From the NCBI RefSeq assembly GCF_029229925.1, contig NZ_CP107254.1, positions 1,054,001-1,118,000 of the forward strand: a stretch of 64,000 nucleotides of DNA, read 5' to 3'. A program made the translations under genes and the position numbers. Source of the stretch: Halorhabdus sp. BNX81. Its GTDB lineage: Archaea; Halobacteriota; Halobacteria; Halobacteriales; Haloarculaceae. The notes under the pieces are model-generated. The model was not told the DNA's origin. It did no database searches and was given only the letters and a program-made list of their open reading frames with translations. Shown piece after piece: positions 8,365-15,465 of this stretch (positions are counted from its first letter, which is position 1; the number at the start of each line of letters is the position of its first letter).

Positions 8365-8549
8365 AGTGGTGGCGCTTGTCCGCACTGTCGCCGGCCCACA
8401 CCCAACAATTAACCATGATATAGGATAATCTTTCCGGTATTTTAACCCCGGGTTGGCTATCGTGCGGGCTGGCCAGGGGCCAACTATAGAATGGCCGGTC
8501 TCGGTGGGCCACCCGAACGCTCAATGGGCCGGTGGCCGTCTGGGGGGCC

Positions 8550-9479
8550 ATGGAACGACGTCATCTCTACGGAGCTACGTTCGGCATCGTCGGCCTGCTC
8601 CTGGCCGGAATACAACTCGTCCACGCGGCCGAGCAGACCGACGTAGCGATCGCAATTGCTGTCGACGGGGTGCCCTTCGCGCTGCTGGGGCTGACGCTTT
8701 CGTTTACGGGGTACTGGCTCGGGTCGTCTGCGGAATACGATCCGGACCTCCCGCGAATCGCGGCGTGGGCCGTCGGCGGCACAGCCCTGTTCACGGCAGT
8801 CGCAGCGCTCATGCTGTTCAGTCAGCGCGTGGCCACCGGCACCGTACCGCGGGTGATGTACACGGCGATCGACGGTGTCACAGTCGGGGCGGTCGCCGGC
8901 ACACTCATCGGCCTGTATGACGCCCGCAGTCACCACCATCGGCGCCAACTCCAGCGTGAGCGCGATCGGACGGAAGCGTTTGCCCGCAAAGCCGCTGACC
9001 TCAACAATTACGGTCGGGCGCTCGCCCAGTCGTCCTCGGTCGAGGAAGTCGGTGCCTTCTGCATTCAGGCCGTCTCGTCGCTCCTCGGATACGACCAGAC
9101 TACCTACGTCGAGGTCGAACCCGACGGCGAACGGATCGTTAGCAGTACTGTCGCGGGCGTCCCCGACGGGGAAATCCGACGCCTTGCCAGACATGCCGCC
9201 GCTCAGGACGATGTCGTCCGTATCCAACGGCCGGGAGACGACACCACGGTAGCGACGCCGTCTGGCTCCCCGGACCTGTCGATGGCATCACTGTCGATCG
9301 TTCTCGACGGCGCTGCCCAGACGACTGGTGTGCTCGTCACTGTCGGTGACATCGAGGCCGAACTGTCATCGGAGGACGAACAACTACTGGAACTGCTGGC
9401 CTCCCACGCGGGCATGGTACTCGAGCAACTCTATCGACACAGAGGTCCACAAACGAGTGCATCCGAACCCACCGAGTAA
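8550..9479 (+). CDS. membrane-anchored GAF-domain sensor
   Basis: The product of about 309 residues begins with about four membrane helices (roughly residues 6-26, 33-55, 66-90 and 100-125), then a basic helical linker rich in Arg/Gln, then a GAF-like domain (about 145-290) ending in LLASHAGMVLEQL. There is no kinase, HTH or cyclase domain, so it has a sensory part without an output that I can recognise. It may signal through a partner. A GTG at 8532 would add six residues; ATG at 8550 is preferred. It converges with the RNase P gene. Confidence 0.65.
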   Translation: MERRHLYGATFGIVGLLLAGIQLVHAAEQTDVAIAIAVDGVPFALLGLTLSFTGYWLGSSAEYDPDLPRIAAWAVGGTALFTAVAALMLFSQRVATGTVPRVMYTAIDGVTVGAVAGTLIGLYDARSHHHRRQLQRERDRTEAFARKAADLNNYGRALAQSSSVEEVGAFCIQAVSSLLGYDQTTYVEVEPDGERIVSSTVAGVPDGEIRRLARHAAAQDDVVRIQRPGDDTTVATPSGSPDLSMASLSIVLDGAAQTTGVLVTVGDIEAELSSEDEQLLELLASHAGMVLEQLYRHRGPQTSASEPTE

Positions 9480-9501
9480 GCAGCACCGACAGCTCCTCCG
9501 C

Positions 9502-10209
9502 TCACGGCGACTCGTCGTCCCGACCCAGACGCACCCCTGGTTCGACGAACCGGTCGCTGGATCGGGTCCGGTTGCGGTCGGCGATCTCACCCCAGGCAGC
9601 CAGCCCGGTCTCGATCCACTCCGGCGAACAATCGAGGACCTCGCCGAGTGCGCGCAGTTCCCGCGGCGCGCGCACCTGGAGATGGGTGGTTGCGTCCGCG
9701 CTCACGACGTAGGGCGCGTCGTACTGCTCGATCAACTCCCGGAGTTTCCGAAGCCCGCGGATCGTCTCGACGCGACGGCCGCCGTCCGACCGGAGGACAT
9801 CCCGCAGTGACCACTCGATGTGGACACTGTTTTCGGCTGCTGTCCTGGCGATGACGTGATTGACGTCGCCCTCATCGGCCATCGGATGAGCCAGCACGTC
9901 GACCGCCGGTTGCTCGACGGCAAACCGGTTCATTTCGACGGACCCGCCGTGCACAGCGACGACCGTGCGGTGGTCCCGATGGTTGCCGATGAACCCACTC
10001 GCCCTGGATGGGTCCTCGGCCCGGACTTCGACGCCATCGACCACGTCGACGCCGTACGATTCGGTGATCGCCTCCCGGTCGTACTCCGGGAGTGCGTCAC
10101 CGTGATTCCGGACGACCAGGCCGTCGTATCCGTATTCGGCGGCCGTCAGCGCGAGTCGGCCGACGGTGGTTTGCCCGTCCGGCCGGGCGTGGGCCGCCTC
10201 GTACATCAC
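9502..10209 (-). CDS. rnp3: RNase P protein component 3 (p30)
   Basis: A 235-residue PHP-like TIM-barrel protein of the Rpp30 family: it starts YEAAHARPDG, then has GLVVRNHGD, a VDVLAHPM strand in mid-protein, and VVSADATTHLQVRAPREL near the end. It is a protein subunit of RNase P, which trims the 5' leader of tRNA precursors with the catalytic RNA. The gene overlaps the upstream COG1325-type gene by 4 bases (ATGA), so the two are translated from one transcript. Confidence 0.9.
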   Translation of the reverse strand: MMYEAAHARPDGQTTVGRLALTAAEYGYDGLVVRNHGDALPEYDREAITESYGVDVVDGVEVRAEDPSRASGFIGNHRDHRTVVAVHGGSVEMNRFAVEQPAVDVLAHPMADEGDVNHVIARTAAENSVHIEWSLRDVLRSDGGRRVETIRGLRKLRELIEQYDAPYVVSADATTHLQVRAPRELRALGEVLDCSPEWIETGLAAWGEIADRNRTRSSDRFVEPGVRLGRDDESP

Positions 10210-10637
10210 AGTGTTTCGAGTGCGTCCCGGACGTGTTCGATCGCGCGATCCCGCGTCGCCGGATAGGCCTCGACTTTGCCCCGGAGCGTGATCCCGTCGC
10301 CGCGCTCGATGTCCCCGTTGAACGCGGCTTGTTTCGACAGTGTCAGGAAAAACGACGTGTTGTCGTCGATCCGGTCGTCGAGTTCAGCGAGGAGCGTCTC
10401 GCGTTGCCGCTCCTGTAGCGTCGCCAGCTTCGAAAGTACGTGTCTGATCTCGTCCGCCCGTTCCAGCCGCGCCGACAGTACGAGGATCCGGTCACCGTGA
10501 TGGCCCTCGCTTTCGACGCCTTCGAGCTCGGCCTCCTCGGGCATCAGCGTCCGCAGGGCCGTCTCGACGCGCGTGCTGTCCTCGGTAGCATAACAGAACG
10601 CCCGCAGATCGACGTAGTGGAAGGGGACGGACGACAT
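10206..10637 (-). CDS. COG1325-type RNA-binding protein (predicted exosome-associated)
   Basis: A 143-residue protein opening with FHYVDLRAFCYATED and containing GHHGDRILVLSARLERADEI-type segments, typical of the archaeal COG1325 family. The family is predicted to bind RNA and is often encoded beside RNase P subunits and exosome genes. Here it overlaps the p30 gene by 4 bases and follows a small acidic gene by only 5 bases, so the three form an operon for RNA processing (inference). Confidence 0.75.
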   Translation of the reverse strand: MSSVPFHYVDLRAFCYATEDSTRVETALRTLMPEEAELEGVESEGHHGDRILVLSARLERADEIRHVLSKLATLQERQRETLLAELDDRIDDNTSFFLTLSKQAAFNGDIERGDGITLRGKVEAYPATRDRAIEHVRDALETL

Positions 10638-10642
10638 TCGAG

Positions 10643-10891
10643 TCAGTCGTCAGCGTCGTCGGTCTCGGCTGGATCGTCCGCTTCGTCCGCTTCAGCATCC
10701 GGTCCATCCGCGTCCGGGGCCGCTTCCAGGGCGTCTTCGGGGACGCCCTGCTCTTGGCCGTCCTCGAATTTGACTGTGTAAGTCGCGTCGCCGAACATCG
10801 TCTCCATCACTTGCTTGATCGTTCCGGTCTCGCCGTCGTAGTCGCTGTGCTCGTCGTGTAGCACGACCGTCTCGTCCTCTTCGAATGCCAT
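10643..10891 (-). CDS. small acidic protein with SH3-like segment
   Basis: An 82-residue protein. Residues 1-50 (ETVVLHDEHSDYDGETGTI, then TYTVKFEDGQEQGVPEDAL) look like a small SH3/KOW-type beta barrel. The last 30 residues are almost all Asp, Glu, Ala and Pro, a common halophilic tail. The ATG at 10891 was chosen because upstream sequence in the same frame has no such character. It is the first gene of the operon with the COG1325-type protein and RNase P p30, so an RNA or ribosome link is possible, but I do not recognise a function. Confidence 0.6.
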   Translation of the reverse strand: MAFEEDETVVLHDEHSDYDGETGTIKQVMETMFGDATYTVKFEDGQEQGVPEDALEAAPDADGPDAEADEADDPAETDDADD

Positions 10892-11018
10892 GTGGGTGTG
10901 ATAATCAGGTAGGGAGTAAAAAGGGACTGATTCGACTGTTGCTGTCCGGCGCCACTGCCTGGCGGTACCGGGGACCGACCGCTCGCGCGAGCGTCTCACG
11001 GGTTTGGACTGTCGAACA

Positions 11019-11024
11019 CACTTA
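11019..11024 (+). promoter_or_regulatory. TATA-like box upstream of the upstream ORF and NUDIX gene
   Basis: ACTTAA lies about 28 bases before an ATG at 11051 and about 100 bases before the NUDIX start. The spacing would place the transcript start close to 11051. Confidence 0.35.
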
Positions 11025-11050
11025 AGCCACCGACGGCCGAACACATCCCC

Positions 11051-11125
11051 ATGAACCCCCTCACACATCTCTTCCCCCAACTGGATCATCTGCCAAATCC
11101 ATCCGACGGCATCCGCAGGCAATGA
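11051..11125 (+). CDS. possible 24-codon upstream ORF coupled to the NUDIX gene
   Basis: A short frame from ATG 11051 encodes MNPLTHLFPQLD and twelve further residues, and its TGA overlaps the NUDIX ATG (ATGA at 11122-11125). A TATA-like box sits at the right distance for this ATG to be at or near the 5' end of the message. Translation of the short frame could deliver ribosomes to the NUDIX start, which has no visible Shine-Dalgarno site. It may be a leader peptide or merely chance. Confidence 0.35.
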   Translation: MNPLTHLFPQLDHLPNPSDGIRRQ

Positions 11126-11685
11126 CGGTCGTCGACGATCTCTGGTACCGCGCTGACGTCGCCGAGCAGGAAGCCGAGCAGACGTATCATCGGCTCCTCG
11201 AAGACCGAGACGACGTCATGGAGTTCACTCGGACGCGGTACGTTTCTCGCCCCCGTTTCGAGACGATCACCGAGCGGATTCAGGACAACGGCCTGCCGTA
11301 CGGAGCCCATACCGTAGTCTATCGCGACGACGGCGAGTTGTTGCTCGTCCGTCACGACGCTGTCGGCAAGTGGGTGCTTCCCGGCGGCGAGGTCGGCACT
11401 GACGAGACGTTTCGGGAAGCTGCACGGCGCGAACTGACGGAGGAAGCCGGGATCGAGGCTGCGTTCACCGACCTCGCGCTGCTCGGCCGGGTCCAGTTTT
11501 ACTGTAACGAGTACGAAACCTGGGGCGTGCTTCCGATCTACGAGGGACGAGCCACGGAGACGACACTGACCGTCGAGGATCCCGATGGCGAGATCACCGA
11601 CGCGGAGTGGTTCACGTCACTGCCCGAGGACACGCGGGATCGCGATGTGCTGGTGCGCTTTCGCGATCACGAGCTAGACGGCTAG
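11122..11685 (+). CDS. NUDIX hydrolase
   Basis: The 187-residue protein has a complete NUDIX box, G-x5-E-x7-REL-x-EE-x-GI (GGEVGTDETF, then RRELTEEAGI), which binds Mg and cleaves nucleoside diphosphates linked to another group. About 60 helical residues precede the NUDIX fold (DVAEQEAEQTYHRLLEDRDD), a layout common in one haloarchaeal NUDIX group. The substrate cannot be told. The ATG at 11122 overlaps the stop of a possible upstream ORF. Confidence 0.8.
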   Translation: MTVVDDLWYRADVAEQEAEQTYHRLLEDRDDVMEFTRTRYVSRPRFETITERIQDNGLPYGAHTVVYRDDGELLLVRHDAVGKWVLPGGEVGTDETFREAARRELTEEAGIEAAFTDLALLGRVQFYCNEYETWGVLPIYEGRATETTLTVEDPDGEITDAEWFTSLPEDTRDRDVLVRFRDHELDG

Positions 11686-11699
11686 GGTACCGAGCCAGC

Positions 11700-11718
11700 G
11701 GGGGTGAACGCTACCCCC
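11700..11718. terminator. hairpin after the NUDIX gene
   Basis: GGGGGT (11700-11705) and ACCCCC (11713-11718) form a 6-bp stem with a 7-base loop, 15 bases after the NUDIX stop and before a convergent small gene. No T tract follows, so its role as a terminator is only plausible. Confidence 0.35.
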
Positions 11719-11760
11719 AACGTGCTACAGAAGCCAATACGACGACCACAGGCCTGTTCG

Positions 11761-11838
11761 TTAGCGCTTTTCCTTCAGGACGTACGCGATGACCACGAGG
11801 GTGATCAGGGCGATCAGGAGTTTCTTTTTCGACATCAT
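11761..11838 (-). CDS. 25-residue single-pass membrane peptide
   Basis: The frame encodes MMSKKK, then a hydrophobic stretch of about 15 residues (LLIALITLVVIAYVL), then KEKR. A positive N-terminus, one membrane helix and a positive C-terminus make a convincing membrane microprotein. A TTTTATC box about 24 bases upstream on the same strand puts a transcript start at the ATG, as for a leaderless gene. It lies just after pyrI but has its own promoter. The function is unknown. Confidence 0.6.
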   Translation of the reverse strand: MMSKKKLLIALITLVVIAYVLKEKR

Positions 11839-11858
11839 GTGATATGTCGCCCCGTGCC

Positions 11859-11865
11859 GATAAAA
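11859..11865 (-). promoter_or_regulatory. TATA box of the 25-residue peptide gene
   Basis: On the minus strand TTTTATC is centred about 24 bases before the ATG at 11838, inside otherwise GC-rich sequence. Confidence 0.5.
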
Positions 11866-11936
11866 CAGTTCTGGGTCCGGGCTTGCAAGCCGGTTCTTTG
11901 CCTGCCCCGCTCGTTCGATCTCCGGAGCGATTCCCC

Positions 11937-12395
11937 TCAGTCGATCAACTCGGCGACGTCCTCACGGACGATGGTGTCGCAGTAACAGCACCGCACACCG
12001 TCCTCGAGTACCTCGAAGCGGGTCTCGACAGGCTCGTCTTCCGTTGTAATACACTGTGGATTCGGACACGACAGGACGCCGACGACCTCCTCGGGGCGGG
12101 CGACCCGGCGCTTCTCGATGACCTCGAAATCCCGAATGATGTTGATCGTCGCGGCCGGCGCGATCAGCGAAAGGACGTCGACTTCGGCCTGGCTTAACTC
12201 CCGGTCTTCGACCTTGACGATGTCTTTCTTTCCGAGCCGATCGCTCGGGACGTTCATCACGATGCTGACGGTATCCCCATCGCCGCCCTTGATCCCGAGA
12301 ATCGAGAGGACGTGCATCGAGGCGCCGCCGTTGACGTGGTCGATGACGGTCCCGCTCCGGATCTTGCTGACGCGAAGCTCCTGGTCGTCGCTCAT
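11937..12395 (-). CDS. pyrI: aspartate carbamoyltransferase regulatory chain
   Basis: The 152-residue protein matches PyrI in length and layout. It has an N-terminal nucleotide-binding domain and a C-terminal zinc domain with Cys110, Cys115, Cys136 and Cys139, the C-x4-C...C-x2-C set that holds the regulatory chain to the catalytic chain. The regulatory chain lets CTP and ATP tune the first committed step of pyrimidine synthesis. It overlaps pyrB by 4 bases, so the two are co-translated. Confidence 0.95.
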   Translation of the reverse strand: MSDDQELRVSKIRSGTVIDHVNGGASMHVLSILGIKGGDGDTVSIVMNVPSDRLGKKDIVKVEDRELSQAEVDVLSLIAPAATINIIRDFEVIEKRRVARPEEVVGVLSCPNPQCITTEDEPVETRFEVLEDGVRCCYCDTIVREDVAELID

Positions 12396-13309
12396 GCCGA
12401 GTCACCCCCGAGGACGAGATCGAGCAGCGCCATCCGCACCGGGACGCCGTTGTGTGCCTGCTGGAAGTACTCCGCATGGCTGGTCGCGTCGACGTCGTGA
12501 TCGATTTCGTCGACCCGTGGCAGCGGGTGTAACACAGTGAGGTCGTCGCGCGCGTCTTCGAGCGTCGCCGCGTCGATCCGGTACTCGCCGGCGACCTTCC
12601 GGTACTCGCTTTCCTCCGGGAAGCGCTCCTCCTGAATCCGGGTTACGTACAGCACGTCCAGGCTGTCGAGGACGGTCGACAGTTCCGTGTGCTCCCGGAT
12701 CGTGGCCCCCTCCTCGTGGAGGTCGTATCGGACGTTCCGTGGGAGTCTGAGACTCTCCGGGCTGATGAAGTGCTGGTTCGCGTCGAAGTTCGTCAGGGCG
12801 TGGGCCATCGAATGGACGGTTCGCCCGTATTTCAAATCGCCCATGATTCCGATCGAGAGGTCATCGAGGCCGGCGTTCTCCCGGATCGTATAGAGGTCCA
12901 GCAGCGTCTGGGTCGGGTGTTGGCCCGCCCCGTCGCCGCCGTTGATCAGCGGCACGTCGACGAATTCGCTGGCCATCTTCGCCGATCCTTCCATCGGGTG
13001 GCGCAATACCAGCGCGTCGGCGTATCCCTCGACGACCCGGATCGTATCGGCGAGGCTTTCGCCCTTCTTGACGCTCGAGTACTCGACTGGCCCCATGTCG
13101 ACGATGTCACCGCCGAGGCGCTTGATCGACGCGCTGAAACTCATTTTCGTCCGCGTACTCGGCTCGAAGAACAACAGCCCGAGCAACGCGCCGGGATGGC
13201 GCTGGCGGAACGCGGCCGGATCGTCCGCGATCTCGGCCGCCCGGTCCAGCACCTCCTCGATGTCGGCCCGGGAGAGCTGTTTGGCATTGATAATGTGGTC
13301 GTGACGCAT
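12392..13309 (-). CDS. pyrB: aspartate carbamoyltransferase catalytic chain
   Basis: The 305-residue enzyme joins carbamoyl phosphate and aspartate in UMP synthesis. It carries the carbamoyl phosphate loop STRTK at 51-55 and a later [13 protein letters not shown] segment, followed by [10 protein letters not shown], which helps bind aspartate. The ATG at 13309 begins [14 protein letters not shown], a normal PyrB N-terminus; a longer frame adds 14 non-family residues. It precedes pyrI in a two-gene operon. Confidence 0.95.
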   Translation of the reverse strand: MRHDHIINAKQLSRADIEEVLDRAAEIADDPAAFRQRHPGALLGLLFFEPSTRTKMSFSASIKRLGGDIVDMGPVEYSSVKKGESLADTIRVVEGYADALVLRHPMEGSAKMASEFVDVPLINGGDGAGQHPTQTLLDLYTIRENAGLDDLSIGIMGDLKYGRTVHSMAHALTNFDANQHFISPESLRLPRNVRYDLHEEGATIREHTELSTVLDSLDVLYVTRIQEERFPEESEYRKVAGEYRIDAATLEDARDDLTVLHPLPRVDEIDHDVDATSHAEYFQQAHNGVPVRMALLDLVLGGDSA

Positions 13310-13484
13310 TGGTTTCACTCCTGATCCCCGGGCTATTGAATCCCCCGACACACCGGATTGGCTTCGAGCAACGACGACTTGTACAGTCGATTGACCGACC
13401 GATGGCTGTCGAGTCTCCGGGTTCTAACTCTCTCAAACGGCGGTCTAAACCCCCTGCGACCGCCATGGTTCATATATCCGGAAT

Positions 13485-13491
13485 CTTTAAT
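13485..13491 (+). promoter_or_regulatory. probable TATA box of the RAD55-like gene
   Basis: CTTTAAT lies about 30 bases before the ATG at 13521. A second A+T run (catatat at 13471-13477) is 10 bases further upstream. One of them should be the TATA box of this gene in the 211-base divergent spacer with pyrB. Confidence 0.45.
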
Positions 13492-13520
13492 CAGGTGGGG
13501 ATAATAGGTCCTGTTGATCT

Positions 13521-14150
13521 ATGTCCGACCGGCTCCGGACCGGGATCGACGTACTCGATCGGAAACTCGACGGGGGCATCCCGGCCGGTAGCATCGTCGT
13601 GTTGAACGCCACGCCTGCGAGTCAGGCCGAGCTGTTCCTCTATGAGCTGACAGCTACGCGGGGGACGCTGTACCTTTCGCTTGATCGTTCCGAGCAGGCG
13701 ATCAGCGACAGCTTAGAACAGTCGCCGACCGCAACTGGCCAGCCGACGATCAGACACGTCTCGGGTGAAGCCCCGCTCGACAACGCGGGCAAGCTCGTGA
13801 GCGCGCTCCCCGAGACGTCGAACCTCATCATCGACCCACTGGATGTCCTCGAAGCACAGGAACCACCGTCTCGATTCCGTTCGTTCATGAACGACCTGCA
13901 GAATCACATCTTCAACACTGGCAGCCTCGCCGTCTTGCACTGCTTGAGCGGTCGATCGGTACCGCCGCTGCGTGACACGACGGAACACTTCGCCGATGTC
14001 GTCTTCGACCTCAACACGACCATCTCGAACGACGAGGTCGAAAACCGACTCGCGATTCCGAAGTTCCGCGGCGGCCGCGCGCCGACGAACGTCATCAAGC
14101 TCGACCTGGTCGAGGAAGTCAGCATCGACACCAGCCGCGACATCGCCTAG
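13521..14150 (+). CDS. RAD55/KaiC-like protein with a degenerate P-loop
   Basis: A 209-residue RecA-superfamily protein: GIDVLDRKLDGGIPAGSIVV at the N-terminus is the classic RadA/KaiC opening. The Walker A loop that should follow is replaced by NATPASQAEL, lacking the GKT lysine. A Walker B-like strand is present (NLIIDPLDVLEA). It is therefore probably unable to hydrolyse ATP in the usual way and may act as a regulator or partner of an active RecA-type protein (inference). Haloarchaea encode several such RAD55-like or HTR-like proteins. It diverges from pyrB and is followed by a T tract. Confidence 0.7.
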   Translation: MSDRLRTGIDVLDRKLDGGIPAGSIVVLNATPASQAELFLYELTATRGTLYLSLDRSEQAISDSLEQSPTATGQPTIRHVSGEAPLDNAGKLVSALPETSNLIIDPLDVLEAQEPPSRFRSFMNDLQNHIFNTGSLAVLHCLSGRSVPPLRDTTEHFADVVFDLNTTISNDEVENRLAIPKFRGGRAPTNVIKLDLVEEVSIDTSRDIA

Positions 14151-14158
14151 AACCGACC

Positions 14159-14164
14159 TTTTTT
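14159..14164 (+). terminator. T-tract terminator of the RAD55-like gene
   Basis: Six consecutive T residues lie 9 bases after the stop codon at 14150. A short T run like this is a usual archaeal terminator signal. Confidence 0.5.
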
Positions 14165-14231
14165 CCGCTCGGGTATCCTCGCGCCGCCGGTGGCGGCGCT
14201 GTGGGTACCACTCGCGCAAAAAAGCTCGGCC

Positions 14232-14263
14232 AAAAAAGCGAACGCTCCCTCCGGTCGCGTTCG
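14232..14263 (-). terminator. hairpin plus T tract facing leftward
   Basis: CGAACGC (14239-14245) pairs with GCGTTCG (14257-14263). Read on the minus strand, the stem is followed by TTTTTT (complement of 14232-14237), with a second T6 about 15 bases further on. It looks like a terminator for minus-strand transcription, although no minus-strand gene now ends here; the nearest ends at 14873. Confidence 0.4.
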
Positions 14264-14361
14264 GAGTGTACTGCACCTTACTTCAATTTCCGGACGTTTA
14301 ATATAGATCGGTTGGGTAATAAATCGAAGTTCTTTCTACAGTTACGTGCTTTGAGAAAGAT

Positions 14362-14766
14362 ATGGCCAATTTAACCCTTGCCGCACTCGTTTTTGGTGGT
14401 GCGTTTCTGATTGGGAATCAACTCCATGAACGATTTCATTTTTGGATAGGGAGGCTTTTCGGAGCCGATCCTGAATATACTGGTAGATTTGCACCAATTT
14501 TTCCAACTCGAACTGAGTATCGCAGTGATGATGTTCTAACCAAGCGAGAAGTTCAGTATGTAAGCATACCTGGACATCTCTTTTTCGCAGTCCTAGCAAT
14601 TCTCGCGTCTATTCCCAATTTTCCAACATCTTACACAGAATTTGCACTTGTAGGTTGTGCTGTAGGCGGTGGTTTAATTTCGTGGACAGATGATATGGCT
14701 GCAAGAGATCCAGAGATCTGGATAAAGTTCAAAGAATGGATGGAGTCGGAGAGTGATTCCCCCTAA
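14362..14766 (+). CDS. AT-rich membrane protein of unknown function
   Basis: The 134-residue product has a first hydrophobic segment (about 4-17), a soluble middle with GNQLHERFHFWIGRLFG, and two hydrophobic segments near 66-84 and 91-108. I do not recognise a family. The coding sequence is markedly AT-richer than its neighbours and uses codons such as tta, att and ttt that are rare around it, which points to recent transfer. TTTAATATA at 14297-14305 may be its promoter. It is flanked by terminator-like signals on the left. Confidence 0.6.
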   Translation: MANLTLAALVFGGAFLIGNQLHERFHFWIGRLFGADPEYTGRFAPIFPTRTEYRSDDVLTKREVQYVSIPGHLFFAVLAILASIPNFPTSYTEFALVGCAVGGGLISWTDDMAARDPEIWIKFKEWMESESDSP

Positions 14767-14872
14767 TCAATACGCCAAGACAGTGATCAGGCAATTCAAG
14801 ACAAACACGTCGAATGTATCACCTCGAAGAGACCAATAGCAGTCTACAGCAGACCCCGAAATCAGACCCTTG

Positions 14873-15388
14873 TCACGGCCCGTTCACGCACTCTTCGTAG
14901 GCGGATACCATCAAATCCGGGTTGAAGACGTTCTCGGGCAGGCCCTCGAACCAGCGAATATCGGTGATCTCCTCGTCGTCGACGGACGGATCGCGGTCGA
15001 TCGTCGGGTCGTCGGCGATGGCCTCGAAGCAAACCAGCGTCCAGCCGACCGTCTCACCAGTCCCTTCGTGCTCAAAGGTGAACTCGTCGACTGCGCGGGG
15101 TGCGACGGGCGTTGCCTCGACGCCGGTCTCCTCGTCGATCTCCCGTTTGACCGCCGCTTCGAGGGACTCCCCTGGTTTGCGTGCACCGCCGGGGGCGAGC
15201 CAGCCGTCGGCCCACGGTTCCTCGATCAACAACACGCGACCGGCCGCGTCGAACGTCAAGGCCACCACGACCCACCCCGCCTGTACTGGCTCCGATTCGC
15301 GCGCGTCCGCGAACGCGTCCGCATCGATCTGCTCACGGGTCTCGGTCGTACGGATGTCGTCTCGGTCGCGGGGATCGACGATCGTCAT
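14873..15388 (-). CDS. NUDIX hydrolase
   Basis: A 171-residue protein with a full NUDIX box: GGARKPGESL followed by KREIDEETGV (G-x5-E-x7-REI-x-EE-x-GV). The strand WVVVALTFDAAGRVLLIEE precedes it and a GWTLVCFEAIADD strand follows, a compact single-domain NUDIX. Substrate unknown; it is unrelated in detail to the NUDIX protein at 11122 and lacks that protein's helical N-terminus. It starts at ATG 15388. Confidence 0.8.
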   Translation of the reverse strand: MTIVDPRDRDDIRTTETREQIDADAFADARESEPVQAGWVVVALTFDAAGRVLLIEEPWADGWLAPGGARKPGESLEAAVKREIDEETGVEATPVAPRAVDEFTFEHEGTGETVGWTLVCFEAIADDPTIDRDPSVDDEEITDIRWFEGLPENVFNPDLMVSAYEECVNGP

Positions 15389-15465
15389 GCAAGAGATACT
15401 GAATCGTCAGCGTGAGATCGTGTCGATCTCCAGCCGTTCGGGCGAACCAACCGTGGTCCGTCGGC

